From Streptomyces sp. NBC_00249 (GTDB lineage Bacteria; Actinomycetota; Actinomycetes; Streptomycetales; Streptomycetaceae): DNA of 64,000 nt. Positions 38,010-46,327 of the stretch are shown here, one piece after another. The position numbers were made by a program, and so were the translations under genes. The stretch is from assembly GCF_026342355.1 (NCBI RefSeq), contig NZ_JAPEMV010000002.1:620001-684000 (forward strand). The letters are read 5' to 3'. Positions within the stretch are counted from its first letter, which is position 1. Each line of letters opens with the position of its first letter. The notes below the pieces were generated by a model. That model saw only the letters and a program-made list of their open reading frames with translations. It was not told the origin of the DNA and made no database searches.

Positions 38010-39089
38010 TCAGGAGGTCAGCCAGGCACGGAGTCGTTCCTCGCAGTGCAGGATGGCCTTCGTCTCCACGCGTTCGTCGACCTTGTGCGCCAGCAGGGCG
38101 TCGCCCGGGCCGTAGTTGACCGCCGGGACGCCCAGCGCGCTGAAGCGGGAGACGTCCGTCCAGCCGAACTTGGGCATGGCGTGCCCGCCGACGGCTTCCA
38201 TGAAGGCGGCGGCGGCCGGGTGGGAGAGGCCGGGGAGGGCGCCGGGCGAGGAGTCGTCGATCACGAACTCGTCGACGCCGCAGTCCGCGAAGACCTCCCG
38301 TACGTGGGCGACGGCGTCCTCCACGCTGCGGTCGGGGGCGTAGCGGAAGTTGACCGTCACCGTGCAGGCGTCCGGGATGACGTTGTTGGCGACGCCGCCC
38401 TCGACGCGGACCGCGTTGAGGCCCTCGTGGAACTCCAGGCCGTCGATGACGGGCCTGCGCGGTTCGTACGCGGCGAGCTTCGCGAGGATCGGGCTCGCGG
38501 CGTGGATGGCGTTGGAGCCCATCCAGCTGCGGGCGGAGTGGGCGCGTTCGCCGCGGGTGCGCAGCAGGACGCGCAGGGTGCCCTGGCAGCCGCCCTCGAC
38601 CTCGGCGTCGGAGGGTTCGAGGAGGACGGCGAAGTCGCCGGTCAGCCAGTCGGGGTGGGCGGCGGCGACCTTGCCGAGGCCGTTGAGGTCGGCGGCGACC
38701 TCTTCCTGGTCGTAGAAGACGAAGGTGAGGTCGCGGTTGGGCGCGGGGACGGTCGCGGCGATGCGCAGCTGTACGGCGACCCCGGACTTCATGTCGGTGG
38801 TGCCGCAGCCCCACAGGACGTCGTTCTCGTCGAGGCGCGACGGGACGTTGCCGGCGATGGGCACGGTGTCGAGGTGGCCGGCGAGCACGACGCGCTCGGC
38901 GCGGCCGAGGTTCGTGCGGGCGACGACGTTGTTGCCGAGGCGGTCGACGGTCAGGTGCGGGAGGCCGCGCAACGCGTCTTCCACGAGGTCGGCGAGGACC
39001 TTCTCGTCGCCGCTCACGGACGGGATGTCGACGAGCCGGGCGGTCAGCTCGGCAGCGTCCAGGGTGAGGTCCAGCTCGGATTCGGACAT
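38010..39089 (-). CDS. dapE: Succinyl-diaminopimelate desuccinylase
   Basis: 359-residue M20-family zinc amidohydrolase that cleaves N-succinyl-LL-2,6-diaminopimelate, the penultimate stage of the succinylase route to meso-DAP and lysine. LAGHLDTVPIAGN and GCGTTDMKSGVAVQL hold the first zinc ligands (His, Asp) and catalytic Asp, and VFYDQEEVAADLNGLG the catalytic Glu and a ligand. The dimerisation domain contains GTLRVLLRTRGERAHSARSW. The ATG is probably leaderless (TAGGGT 7 nt upstream). It lies 64 bp upstream of the LOG gene in the same direction. The aminotransferase of the same pathway is at 40888-41985. Confidence 0.93.
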   Translation of the reverse strand: MSESELDLTLDAAELTARLVDIPSVSGDEKVLADLVEDALRGLPHLTVDRLGNNVVARTNLGRAERVVLAGHLDTVPIAGNVPSRLDENDVLWGCGTTDMKSGVAVQLRIAATVPAPNRDLTFVFYDQEEVAADLNGLGKVAAAHPDWLTGDFAVLLEPSDAEVEGGCQGTLRVLLRTRGERAHSARSWMGSNAIHAASPILAKLAAYEPRRPVIDGLEFHEGLNAVRVEGGVANNVIPDACTVTVNFRYAPDRSVEDAVAHVREVFADCGVDEFVIDDSSPGALPGLSHPAAAAFMEAVGGHAMPKFGWTDVSRFSALGVPAVNYGPGDALLAHKVDERVETKAILHCEERLRAWLTS

Positions 39090-39096
39090 GGAGCTG

Positions 39097-39102
39097 ACCC
39101 TA
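39097..39102 (-). promoter_or_regulatory. -10 hexamer of a probably leaderless promoter (dapE)
   Basis: TAGGGT on the minus strand is 7 nt from the ATG at 39089. Confidence 0.5.
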
Positions 39103-39163
39103 ACGCCCCGGGATGGGCGGGTACCGGGGACGTCCGGCCCATGGACGCGTCATATGACTCAAG

Positions 39164-39169
39164 TACGGT
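39164..39169 (+). promoter_or_regulatory. -10 hexamer of a probably leaderless promoter
   Basis: TACGGT is 7 nt upstream of the GTG at 39177. It is back to back with the dapE promoter. Confidence 0.5.
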
Positions 39170-39176
39170 GGGCCGC

Positions 39177-40109
39177 GTGTCCGAGACCGATCGCCCCCGT
39201 CCTCGCCGCCGCCGGCCCCTCCGTACGGCCGTGGGTCTGGCCGTGCTGCTCACGGTGATCGGTTACGCGGTCGCCCAACTCGATTCCAACGGCGGCGGCG
39301 CCCCTTACTGCACGGCGACGGCGAAGGGGGTGGACGGCGGCTCGGCGGACTCGGTCGGGACGTACGAGATGACCCCGGAGCAGGCGGCGAACGCGGCGAC
39401 GATAGCGGCCGTCGGCATCTCCAAGGGGCTGCCGGACCGGGCCCTGACGATCGCGCTGGCGACGGCGATGCAGGAGTCGGGGCTGCGCAACCTCGACCAC
39501 GGCGACCGGGACTCGCTGGGCCTGTTCCAGCAGCGGCCCTCGCAGGGCTGGGGCACGCCGCAGCAGATCACGGACCCGGTGTACTCGGCGGGGATCTTCT
39601 ACGACCGGCTCGTCGAGGTGAAGGGCTACACGCGGCTGCCGCTGACGGTGGCGGCGCAGCGGGTGCAGCTGAGCGGTTTCCCGCAGGCCTACGCGAAGCA
39701 CGAGCCGGACGCGACGGTCCTGACGGCGGCCTTCGGCGAGAACGGTTCGGGGGCCACGCTGTTCTGCTCGGGCCCGCCCCCCAAGGGCGGCGACCCGGAG
39801 CGGATCCGGGCGGAGCTGGCGCGGGACTTCGGCAAGGAGGCTCCCGGCGCGGGCGCGCGGGCCGGCGGTCAGGCGGGCGCGCAGGCCGCCGCGCCGGGCG
39901 AGGTGGTCGTCCAGCTGAAGCCGGGCGGCGCCGAGGAGCGGCGCGGCCGGGCGGTGGCGCACTGGGCGGTGGCCCGGTCGCGGGACCTCGGGATCTCCGG
40001 GGTGTCGTACGGGCGGTCGGCCTGGACGGCGGGCCAGGACAAGGGCCGGTGGCAGCCGAGGGGCGCGGGGGCGGGTCCGGACGAGGTCCGGATCTCCGTG
40101 GCGCGCTGA
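39177..40109 (+). CDS. Membrane-anchored lysozyme-like/transglycosylase-related protein
   Basis: 310 residues. A basic N-terminus (RPRPRRRRPLR) and a signal-anchor helix (AVGLAVLLTVIGYAVAQL) precede an extracytoplasmic domain. That domain has AMQESGLRNLDHGDRDSLGL, FQQRPSQGWGTPQQITDPV and YSAGIFYDRLVEV, a pattern seen in soluble lytic transglycosylase-like folds with the Glu of MQESGLRN as candidate catalytic acid. The last 100 residues are variable. Such genes are often labelled heavy metal transporter in Streptomyces, and nothing in the sequence supports that. The start is GTG at 39177, leaderless by the TACGGT spacing. It is divergent from dapE with an 87-bp gap. Confidence 0.75.
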   Translation: MSETDRPRPRRRRPLRTAVGLAVLLTVIGYAVAQLDSNGGGAPYCTATAKGVDGGSADSVGTYEMTPEQAANAATIAAVGISKGLPDRALTIALATAMQESGLRNLDHGDRDSLGLFQQRPSQGWGTPQQITDPVYSAGIFYDRLVEVKGYTRLPLTVAAQRVQLSGFPQAYAKHEPDATVLTAAFGENGSGATLFCSGPPPKGGDPERIRAELARDFGKEAPGAGARAGGQAGAQAAAPGEVVVQLKPGGAEERRGRAVAHWAVARSRDLGISGVSYGRSAWTAGQDKGRWQPRGAGAGPDEVRISVAR

Positions 40110-40392
40110 CGCGGTCGCGGGGTCGCGGGCGCGGTCGCCGGGGCGGGGGCGCGGTCGCGCGGGCGCGCGCTTGCGACACCCGTACGAAGGGTCACTCCCG
40201 CGGGGGTGGTTCAGGTTCGGCGGGCTCGGGCCGGGGGTGGGGAGAAGCCCTGGTGGGCGGCCGTCCGGTGCGTTTGTCGCGGAAGCCGATTAAACGATGC
40301 GTTACTGATCCTTTACCCGGGGGGTCCGCAACTCCACCCACCCCGCGAGCGGTTGTACACGGCGTACTCAGCCGCTACCGCTTAGGAGCAAC

Positions 40393-40812
40393 ATGTCCCT
40401 CCCCCTGACCCGTCGGATCGCCCGTACCGCGCTGCTCCTGGCCGCCGGTACCGCGCCCGTGGTCGGTGCGGCCGGCGCGGCCGGTGCCGCGGAGCTGCCG
40501 CAGCTGGGCTCGCTCGCCGCGCAGGACGCCCCCGACGCCACCGCCGCGGCCGCGGACGTGGCGGGCACCGCCACGCAGGCCCTTCCGGCCGCTGCCCCGG
40601 CCACCGAGGTTGCGGGGCAGGCGGGCGGGATGCTGGGCGGGCTGCCGGTGGCCGGGCAGCTGCCCGTGAAGGACCTGCCGACGTCGGACCTGCCGGTGAA
40701 GGACCTGCCGACGTCGGACCTGCCCGTGAAGGACCTGCCCGTGAAGGACCTGCCCGTCGGGCAGCTGCCGGTGGGCGCCACCCCGCTGGGCGGTCTGCCG
40801 CTGGGCGGCTGA
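40393..40812 (+). CDS. Secreted repeat protein, unknown function
   Basis: 139 residues. A signal peptide (RRIARTALLLAAGTAPVVG with AGAAGAAE as cleavage region) is followed by an Ala-rich stretch. A pentapeptide repeat comes next, of the form DLPVK/DLPTS repeated about seven times (GQLPVKDLPTSDLPVKDLP), ending GGLPLGG. It is small, secreted and probably extended, with no Cys. AGGAG lies 4-5 nt upstream of the ATG. A/T-rich sequence at 40285-40315 and TTGTAC at 40353 may belong to the promoter. It is closed by a perfect 34-bp palindrome. The function is unknown; proline-rich cell-wall or matrix roles are possible. Confidence 0.75.
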   Translation: MSLPLTRRIARTALLLAAGTAPVVGAAGAAGAAELPQLGSLAAQDAPDATAAAADVAGTATQALPAAAPATEVAGQAGGMLGGLPVAGQLPVKDLPTSDLPVKDLPTSDLPVKDLPVKDLPVGQLPVGATPLGGLPLGG

Positions 40813-40829
40813 TCCGTCCGTACGCGCAC

Positions 40830-40863
40830 CGAGGGGCCGGGAGTACGTACTCCCGGCCCCTCG
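40830..40863. terminator. Bidirectional terminator, 34-bp perfect palindrome
   Basis: Arms CGAGGGGCCGGGAGTAC and its complement, with no spacer, between the secreted repeat protein and the convergent dapC. Confidence 0.85.
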
Positions 40864-40887
40864 GGCCGTTCCGGTGCGGGCGGGGCC

Positions 40888-41985
40888 TCAGCCCAGGCGC
40901 TTGACGGCGGCGGCGACCCGCTCGTCGGTGGCGGTGAAGGCGACGCGGACGAAGGTGGCCCCGGCCTCCCCGTAGAAGTCGCCCGGCGCGACCAGGATGC
41001 CGAGGGCGGCCAGGTGCGCGACGGTGTCCCAGCAGGGCTCGTCCCGGGTGACCCACAGGTAGAGGCTGGCCTCGCTGTGCTCGACGCGGAAGCCGTGCGC
41101 CTGGAGCGCGGTGCGCAGGGCGTCGCGGCGGGCGGCGTAGCGGGCGCGCTGTTCCTCGACGTGGGTGTCGTCGCCGAGGGCGGCCACGACGGCGGCCTGG
41201 ACGGGGGCGGCGGTCATCATGCCGCCGTGCTTGCGGATCTCCAGCAGCTCACCGAGGACATCGGCGTCGCCCGCGATGAAGGCGGCCCGGTATCCGGCCA
41301 GGTTGGAGCGCTTGGAGAGGGAGTGGACGGCGACGATGCCCTCGTAGGAGCCGCCGCAGACCTCGTCGTGCAGGACGGAGACGGGCTCGGCCTCCCAGCC
41401 CAGCTCCAGGTAGCACTCGTCGCTGAAGAGCGGGATGCGGTGCTCGCGCGCCCAGGCCACGATCCGGATCAGGTCCTCCTTGGCGAGGACCTTTCCGGTG
41501 GGGTTGGACGGGGAGTTGATCCAGAGCAGCTTCACGCGCGCCGGGTCGAGGTCGGTGGTCGGGTCGTCGTAGACCACGGGCTCGGCCCCGCACAGCCGCG
41601 CGCCGACCTCGTACGTCGGGTAGGCGAGGCGGGGGTAGGCGACCTGGTCGCCGGCGCCGAGGCCGAGCTGGGTCGGCAGCCAGGCCACCAGTTCCTTGGA
41701 GCCGACCACGGGCAGTACGTTGCGGTGGCCCGCGGCGCTCGCGCCGAGGCGGCCGCGCAGCCAGCCGGTGATCGCGTCGCGCAGCGCGACCGTCCCCCAC
41801 ACCGTCGGGTAGCCGGGAGAGTCCGCGGCGCCGGTCAGGGCGTCCTGGATCAGCGCGGGCACCGGGTCCACGGGGGTGCCGACCGACAGGTCGACGATGC
41901 CGTCCGCGTGGGCCGCCGCAGTCGCCTTGTACGGCTCCAGCTTGTCCCAGGGGAAGGCGGGAAGACGGTCGGATACTGCGGCCAC
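40888..41985 (-). CDS. dapC: Succinyldiaminopimelate transaminase
   Basis: 365-residue fold-type I PLP aminotransferase that makes N-succinyl-LL-DAP from N-succinyl-2-amino-6-oxopimelate. LLWINSPSNPTGKVLAKED gives the PLP ring/phosphate region (NPTG), LFSDECYLEL the Asp/Tyr, and VHSLSKRSNLAGYRAAFI the Schiff-base Lys (SLSKRSNLAG). The start is GTG at 41985 with GAGAG upstream. It is 99 bp downstream of a ferredoxin gene but a hairpin lies between; the same fdx-dapC order is usual in actinobacteria. With dapE at 38 kb, two steps of one pathway are in the window, on separate transcripts. Confidence 0.93.
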   Translation of the reverse strand: MAAVSDRLPAFPWDKLEPYKATAAAHADGIVDLSVGTPVDPVPALIQDALTGAADSPGYPTVWGTVALRDAITGWLRGRLGASAAGHRNVLPVVGSKELVAWLPTQLGLGAGDQVAYPRLAYPTYEVGARLCGAEPVVYDDPTTDLDPARVKLLWINSPSNPTGKVLAKEDLIRIVAWAREHRIPLFSDECYLELGWEAEPVSVLHDEVCGGSYEGIVAVHSLSKRSNLAGYRAAFIAGDADVLGELLEIRKHGGMMTAAPVQAAVVAALGDDTHVEEQRARYAARRDALRTALQAHGFRVEHSEASLYLWVTRDEPCWDTVAHLAALGILVAPGDFYGEAGATFVRVAFTATDERVAAAVKRLG

Positions 41986-42024
41986 GGTGGTCTCTGCTCT
42001 CTCTGCGCTGGGTGGGTGAAACGG

Positions 42025-42062
42025 CTCGGTCCCGCGCGGCAGGTGTGCCGTACGGGACCGAG
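42025..42062 (-). terminator. Hairpin between ferredoxin and dapC
   Basis: A 10-bp stem CTCGGTCCCG/CGGGACCGAG plus an inner 5-bp stem, starting 23 bp past the ferredoxin stop. Readthrough to dapC is possible. Confidence 0.75.
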
Positions 42063-42084
42063 GGGGCGCGTCAGCCGGGTACGG

Positions 42085-42414
42085 TCAGTGCCCGGCGTTG
42101 ATGTCGGCCGGCTGCGCGGCGACGAAGGGGTGGTCGCGCTCGATCAGACCGAGCTTGGAGGCACCACCGGGCGAGCCGAGCTCGTCGAAGAACTCGACGT
42201 TCGCCTTGTAGTAGTCCTTCCACTCCTCCGGGGTGTCATCCTCGTAGAAGATGGCCTCGACCGGGCAGACCGGCTCACAGGCGCCACAGTCGACACATTC
42301 GTCCGGGTGGATGTACAAGGACCGCTGGCCCTCGTAGATGCAGTCGACGGGGCACTCTTCGATGCATGCCTTGTCCTTGACGTCGACACAAGGCTCCGCG
42401 ATGACGTAGGTCAC
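42085..42414 (-). CDS. fdxA: 7Fe ferredoxin ([3Fe-4S][4Fe-4S])
   Basis: 109-residue small electron carrier. The N-terminal cluster ligands are in CVDVKDKACIEECPVDCIY, where CxxxxxxxC followed by CPxxC is the 3Fe-4S pattern of FdxA/FdxC proteins. The second set is CVDCGACEPVCP for the 4Fe-4S cluster. The C-terminal extension (NVEFFDELGSPGGASKLGLI) is usual for the family. The start is GTG at 42414 with GAGGAGG about 9 nt upstream. Its electron partner is not shown by context. Such ferredoxins serve cytochromes P450 and other oxidoreductases. Confidence 0.95.
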   Translation of the reverse strand: MTYVIAEPCVDVKDKACIEECPVDCIYEGQRSLYIHPDECVDCGACEPVCPVEAIFYEDDTPEEWKDYYKANVEFFDELGSPGGASKLGLIERDHPFVAAQPADINAGH

Positions 42415-42530
42415 GCTCTCGTTCCTCCTCGGTAGGGCTGTCCATTCGCGCGGGAGCGCGGCGTCGTCGATGCCCGCACCTAGTATCTCCGTTCCCGGGC
42501 ACGATCCGAACAGGAGGGGCGGACAGAGCT

Positions 42531-43523
42531 GTGGAAATCACTGCCGGCGGACTGCTGGAGGTCCGTATCACCCCGGCTGACGTGGGGAAACGAGTGTCTG
42601 TACGACGGGTGGAGGCCGGGCGGAGCGGCGGCCCTGCCTTCCTGGACACCGTCGGGGTGCTCACATCCTGGACCTCAGGTGTGCTGACGATCACACGCAA
42701 GGACGGCGTGTCCGTCCACATCGCGGAATCCTCGCTGGTCGCGGGCAAGACGGTGCCGCCCGCACCGGCCCGCCGCAGGGGTCCCGCGGCCTCTTTCGAG
42801 GAGCTGGCGCGCGTCACGGCACGGGCCTGGCAGCCGCTGGAGAGCGAGCCGCTCGGCGAATGGACGCTGCGGGCCGCCGGCGGGTTCACGCGGCGGGCGA
42901 ACTCCGTGCTACCGCTCGGCGACCCCGGGATACCCCTGGACGAAGCACTCGCGCGGGTGACCTCCTGGTACGCGGAACGTGACCTTCCGGCGTACGTGCA
43001 GGCCGCGACCGGCGCCCTCGGCACGCAGGAGCTGCTCTGCGCCGAGCTGGAACGGCGCGGCTGGACCAACGAGGTGTCCGCGGAGGTCCGTACCGGGGCC
43101 CTGGCACCGGTCGGCGACCTCGACGCGGACGTGACGGACGTACGGCTGACCCGCGAGCCCGACGCGCACTGGCTGGAGCGCTACGGCAAGGTCCAGGACC
43201 CGGAGCTCGCCCGGCGGATGCTCGTCGAAGGGCCCTCCGTGTGGTTCGCCTCGCTGGACGGCGGCCGGGCGATCGGCCGGTGCGTGGTCGACGGGCGGTG
43301 GGCCGGCTTCGCGGCCGTGACCGTGGACCCCGCGCGGCGGCGGCGCGGCCTCGCGAGTGCGGTGATGACGGCGCTCGCGCGGCGCGCCCTCGACGAAGGC
43401 GCCTCGGCCGCCTGGCTCCAGGTGGAGACCGACAACCCGGGAGCGCGGGCCCTCTACGACGCAATGGGCTTCGCGACCCACCACTCCTACCACCACTTCC
43501 GGGCGGCCGGTGAGGCCAGGTGA
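42531..43523 (+). CDS. GNAT-family N-acetyltransferase
   Basis: 330 residues. The N-terminal third contains an SH3-like beta segment (GKRVSVRRVEAGRSGG, GVLTSWTSGVLTITRKDGVS). The C-terminal half is a GNAT domain with the acetyl-CoA loop VDPARRRRGLASAVMTALAR and the motif B region ETDNPGARALYDAMGF. The substrate is unknown. The start is GTG at 42531. It overlaps the SirB1-like gene as GTGA, so the pair is translated together, and it is divergent from the ferredoxin gene with a 116-bp gap. Charged catalytic residues outside the CoA loop cannot be assigned. Confidence 0.88.
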   Translation: MEITAGGLLEVRITPADVGKRVSVRRVEAGRSGGPAFLDTVGVLTSWTSGVLTITRKDGVSVHIAESSLVAGKTVPPAPARRRGPAASFEELARVTARAWQPLESEPLGEWTLRAAGGFTRRANSVLPLGDPGIPLDEALARVTSWYAERDLPAYVQAATGALGTQELLCAELERRGWTNEVSAEVRTGALAPVGDLDADVTDVRLTREPDAHWLERYGKVQDPELARRMLVEGPSVWFASLDGGRAIGRCVVDGRWAGFAAVTVDPARRRRGLASAVMTALARRALDEGASAAWLQVETDNPGARALYDAMGFATHHSYHHFRAAGEAR

Positions 43524-44320
43524 GCGCGCGCACGCGGGAGCTGTTCGCGGCGGAGGCCCGCTCGGAGCGGCCGGACCTGGCACGGCTGTGCCTGCTGCTG
43601 GCCGCGGAGGCCGACCCGGAACTGGACGACCCGGACGAACGGGTCATGGACCGGGCGCAGATCGAACTGGACCGGCTGGCGGGGATGCTGCCGTACGGGC
43701 TGCGCGGCGCGCGGGCGTGGGCCTCGGCGGTCACCGAGCTGCTCGGGGGCCGGGTGGGCTTCCACGGCACCCCCGCCGACTACGACCGGCTGTCGTCCTC
43801 GCTGCTGCACGAGGTGCTGCGGCGGCGGCGGGGGCTGCCGATCCTGCTGTCCGTGGTGTGGCTGGAGGTGGCCCGGCGGGCCGGGGCGCCGGTGTACGGG
43901 CTCGGGCTGCCGGGGCACTTCGTGGTCGGCTTCGGGGACCCGGAGGAAGGCGTGGTCGCCGACCCGTTCGCGGGCGGGGCCTCGCTCGGCGCCGGTCCTG
44001 CGGAGCTGGCGGCGGGGCCGCGGACGCCGGCCCGGACCCTGGACATCGTGCTGCGGATCCTCAACAACATCCGGGCGTGGGCCGCGTCGCGGCCGGAACA
44101 GTCCGGGGTCGCGCTGTGGGCGCTGGAGCTGGCGCTGCTGCTGCCGTCGCATCCGGCGGCGCTGCGGTACGAGCGGGCGCGGGTGCTGGTGGAGCGGGGC
44201 TCCTTCCAGGAGGGGGCGGTCGAACTGGAGGCGTACGCGCTGGTCATGGACGCCGTGGACACCGAGGCGGCGGCCCGCATCCGGGGCGAGGCCGTCTCCG
44301 CTCGCGCGCTGCTCAATTAG
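43520..44320 (+). CDS. SirB1-like transglutaminase-related/TPR protein
   Basis: 266 residues. The N-terminal part has RGLPILLSVVWLEVARRAG and YGLGLPGHFVVGF, the hallmark of the SirB1 (PF13369-type) family, in which a His in GHF recalls the transglutaminase fold. The C-terminal part forms TPR-like helices (SGVALWALELALLLPSHPAA, then ERGSFQEGAVELEAYA). The classical Cys nucleophile is not visible, so catalysis is doubtful. The start is GTG at 43520 in a GTGA overlap with the GNAT gene. Function unknown. Confidence 0.85.
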   Translation: MSARTRELFAAEARSERPDLARLCLLLAAEADPELDDPDERVMDRAQIELDRLAGMLPYGLRGARAWASAVTELLGGRVGFHGTPADYDRLSSSLLHEVLRRRRGLPILLSVVWLEVARRAGAPVYGLGLPGHFVVGFGDPEEGVVADPFAGGASLGAGPAELAAGPRTPARTLDIVLRILNNIRAWAASRPEQSGVALWALELALLLPSHPAALRYERARVLVERGSFQEGAVELEAYALVMDAVDTEAAARIRGEAVSARALLN

Positions 44321-44536
44321 TACGCGCCGCCCGGGCGGGGCAGGTTCGGGTGACCGCTGCCCGTGCGTCGTCTGCCGGTGGTGGCCGCTGCGCGGGGCGG
44401 GGCCCCCTACCCGCCCTTCCACCGTTCCCTGGGGCTCCGCCCCAGACCCCGCGCCTCAAACTCCCCCAGCTACCGCTGGGAGGTGCCCCCTGGCGAGGCT
44501 GGATTTTTCAGCCTCGCCGGCGATCGAGGTGAATGG
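44321..44536. repeat. Convergent intergenic region with family I repeat copy
   Basis: 44388-44461 matches the 33 kb copy in both arms; the 46-bp part 44416-44461 has 43 identities. An unrelated hairpin follows (GAGGCTG with a GATTTTT loop, near 44499-44519) whose T-run could act as a terminator for either convergent gene. Confidence 0.75.
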
Positions 44537-45160
44537 CTAGAGCCAGCCCTTTTCCCGGGCCGTGCGGACCGCTTCCGTGCGGTTGCGGGCCGCGAGTTTC
44601 TGGATGGCCGTCGAGAGGTAGTTGCGGACCGTGCCCTGGGACAGGTGCAGGCGGGCCGCCAGTTCGGCGTTGGTCGCGCCGGACTCCGCCGCCCGCAGGA
44701 CCTCCCGCTCGCGGTCCGTCAGCGGGTTCGCGCCCTCCGCGAGGGCCGCCGCCGCGAGGGTGGGGTCGATGACCCGTTCCCCCGCCAGGACCTTGCGTAC
44801 CGCGTCCGCCAGCTGCGCGGCCGGGGCGTCCTTGACCAGGAAGGCGGAGGCGCCCGCCTCCATCGCGCCGCGGAGGTAGCCGGGGCGGCCGAAGGTGGTC
44901 AGGATGACGATCTTGAGGGAGGGCAGCGAGGCACGGAGCTGCGCGGCGGCCTCGATGCCCGTCATGCCGGGCATCTCGATGTCCAGGAGGGCGACGTTCA
45001 CGTCGTGGGCGCGGGCCGCCGCCACGACCTCGTCGCCCCGCGCCACCTGCGCCAGCACCTCGATGTCCGGTTCCAGGCCCAGCAGCGCGGCCAGGGCTTC
45101 CCGGACCATCGACTGGTCCTCGGCCAGCAGGATGCGGATGGGCGCGGCGTCGGCGGTCAT
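44537..45160 (-). CDS. NarL/FixJ-family response regulator
   Basis: 207 residues. A receiver domain with the acidic pocket ILLAEDQSMVREAL, the phospho-acceptor Asp in NVALLDIEMPGMTG, Thr in VILTTFGRPG and Lys in AFLVKDAP is followed by a LuxR-type HTH (LTDREREVLRAAESGATNAE, HLSQGTVRNYLS). Its start ATG overlaps the kinase stop (ATGA). It is the last of a four-gene unit of ABC ATPase, ABC permease, kinase and regulator. Its likely target is the promoter of that unit, the usual arrangement for DesK/DesR-like systems that respond to membrane or antibiotic stress. Confidence 0.94.
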   Translation of the reverse strand: MTADAAPIRILLAEDQSMVREALAALLGLEPDIEVLAQVARGDEVVAAARAHDVNVALLDIEMPGMTGIEAAAQLRASLPSLKIVILTTFGRPGYLRGAMEAGASAFLVKDAPAAQLADAVRKVLAGERVIDPTLAAAALAEGANPLTDREREVLRAAESGATNAELAARLHLSQGTVRNYLSTAIQKLAARNRTEAVRTAREKGWL

Positions 45161-46323
45161 GAGGGCGATCCTAGGGGGACCCGGGCCAGCAGCCGGAAGC
45201 CGGTCCGGCCCGCGGGGCCGGCCGACAGGGAGCCGCCGACCGCCTCCAGGCGTTCGGTCAGGCCGGTGAGGCCGTTGCCGGGGAGGGCGGGGCCGCCGGC
45301 GCCGTCGTCGGTGACGGCGAGTTCCAGGACCGGGCCCGCCAGGGTCTGGGCGTTCGTCAGGGTGACCGTGCAGCGTTTCGCGCCGCTGTGGCGGACCACG
45401 TTGGTGACGGCCTCCCGCAGGGACCAGGCCAGGGCCGACTCCGCGGCCTCCGGGACGTCCTCGGGGGCTTCGGCCGGGAGGTCGGCGGCGACCCCGGCCG
45501 CCGTCAGGGCGGTCCGCGCGCCGGCCAGCTCGCCGGGCAGGGTGGGCCGGCGGTAGCCGCTCACGGCCTCCCGTACGTCGACCAGCGCCTGCCGGCTGAC
45601 CTGCTCGATGTCCGCGACCTGCTGGGCGGCCCGGTCGGGGTGCTCGGGCAGCATCCGGCCCGCCAGCTCGCTCTTGAGCGTGATCAGCGACAGCGAGTGG
45701 CCCAGCAGGTCGTGCAGGTCGCGGGCCATGCGCAGGCGCTCCTCGTTCGCGGCGAGCTCCGCGACCGTGGCCCGCGCCTGGCGCAGTTCCACGGTGGTGC
45801 GGATCATCTGGCGGACACCGACCATCGCGAAGCCGCCCATCAGGGCCGGGACGAGCAGCCCCACCAGGTAGAGGTCGCCCTCGGGTACCGCGTAGGCGGT
45901 GGCCGTCAGCAGCAGGGTGGTGCCGGGCACCGTCCAGCGGGAGATCTCCGCGGGCAGGGCGGCGCCGGAGGCGATGGCCACGTAGACGAAGAGCACGAGC
46001 CATTCGCGGCCCAGGGTCAGCGACAGGACGGTGGCCTGGGCGGCGAGCACGCCCAGGGAGGCCAGGACCCGCCACACCACCATCTGCCGGGCGGTGCGGA
46101 TGACCAGGATCAGGTACCAGACGACGAAGGCCAGCAGGCCCAGCGCGCCCAGCAGCCGGACTCCGGTGCTGTGTCCGCCGCGGATCAGGTCGATGACGGG
46201 GGCGCTGAGGTAGAAGAGCCAGATGCAGGTCCACAGGATCCGCACCACCTTGTGGCCGCCGCTCTCGCGCAGCGGGCCGAGCGGGCTCCGGCCCCCGGCG
46301 TCCTGTTTCTCGGTCAGCGCCAC
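45157..46323 (-). CDS. Sensor histidine kinase, DesK/LiaS-like
   Basis: 388 residues. Four or five membrane helices occupy about residues 25-165 (LWTCIWLFYLSAPVIDLI to LYLVGLLVPALMGGFAMVGV) with almost no external loops, so the sensor is intramembrane. A dimerisation helix follows with the phospho-acceptor His in MARDLHDLLGHSLSLI, then a HATPase_c domain with the N box LREAVTNVVRHSG and G box VTDDGAGGPALPGNGLTGL. The start is GTG at 46323, only 4 nt after the permease stop. It works with the response regulator downstream. The ligand is probably something in the membrane, inferred from the topology. Confidence 0.93.
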   Translation of the reverse strand: MALTEKQDAGGRSPLGPLRESGGHKVVRILWTCIWLFYLSAPVIDLIRGGHSTGVRLLGALGLLAFVVWYLILVIRTARQMVVWRVLASLGVLAAQATVLSLTLGREWLVLFVYVAIASGAALPAEISRWTVPGTTLLLTATAYAVPEGDLYLVGLLVPALMGGFAMVGVRQMIRTTVELRQARATVAELAANEERLRMARDLHDLLGHSLSLITLKSELAGRMLPEHPDRAAQQVADIEQVSRQALVDVREAVSGYRRPTLPGELAGARTALTAAGVAADLPAEAPEDVPEAAESALAWSLREAVTNVVRHSGAKRCTVTLTNAQTLAGPVLELAVTDDGAGGPALPGNGLTGLTERLEAVGGSLSAGPAGRTGFRLLARVPLGSPS

Positions 46324-46327
46324 GGGT

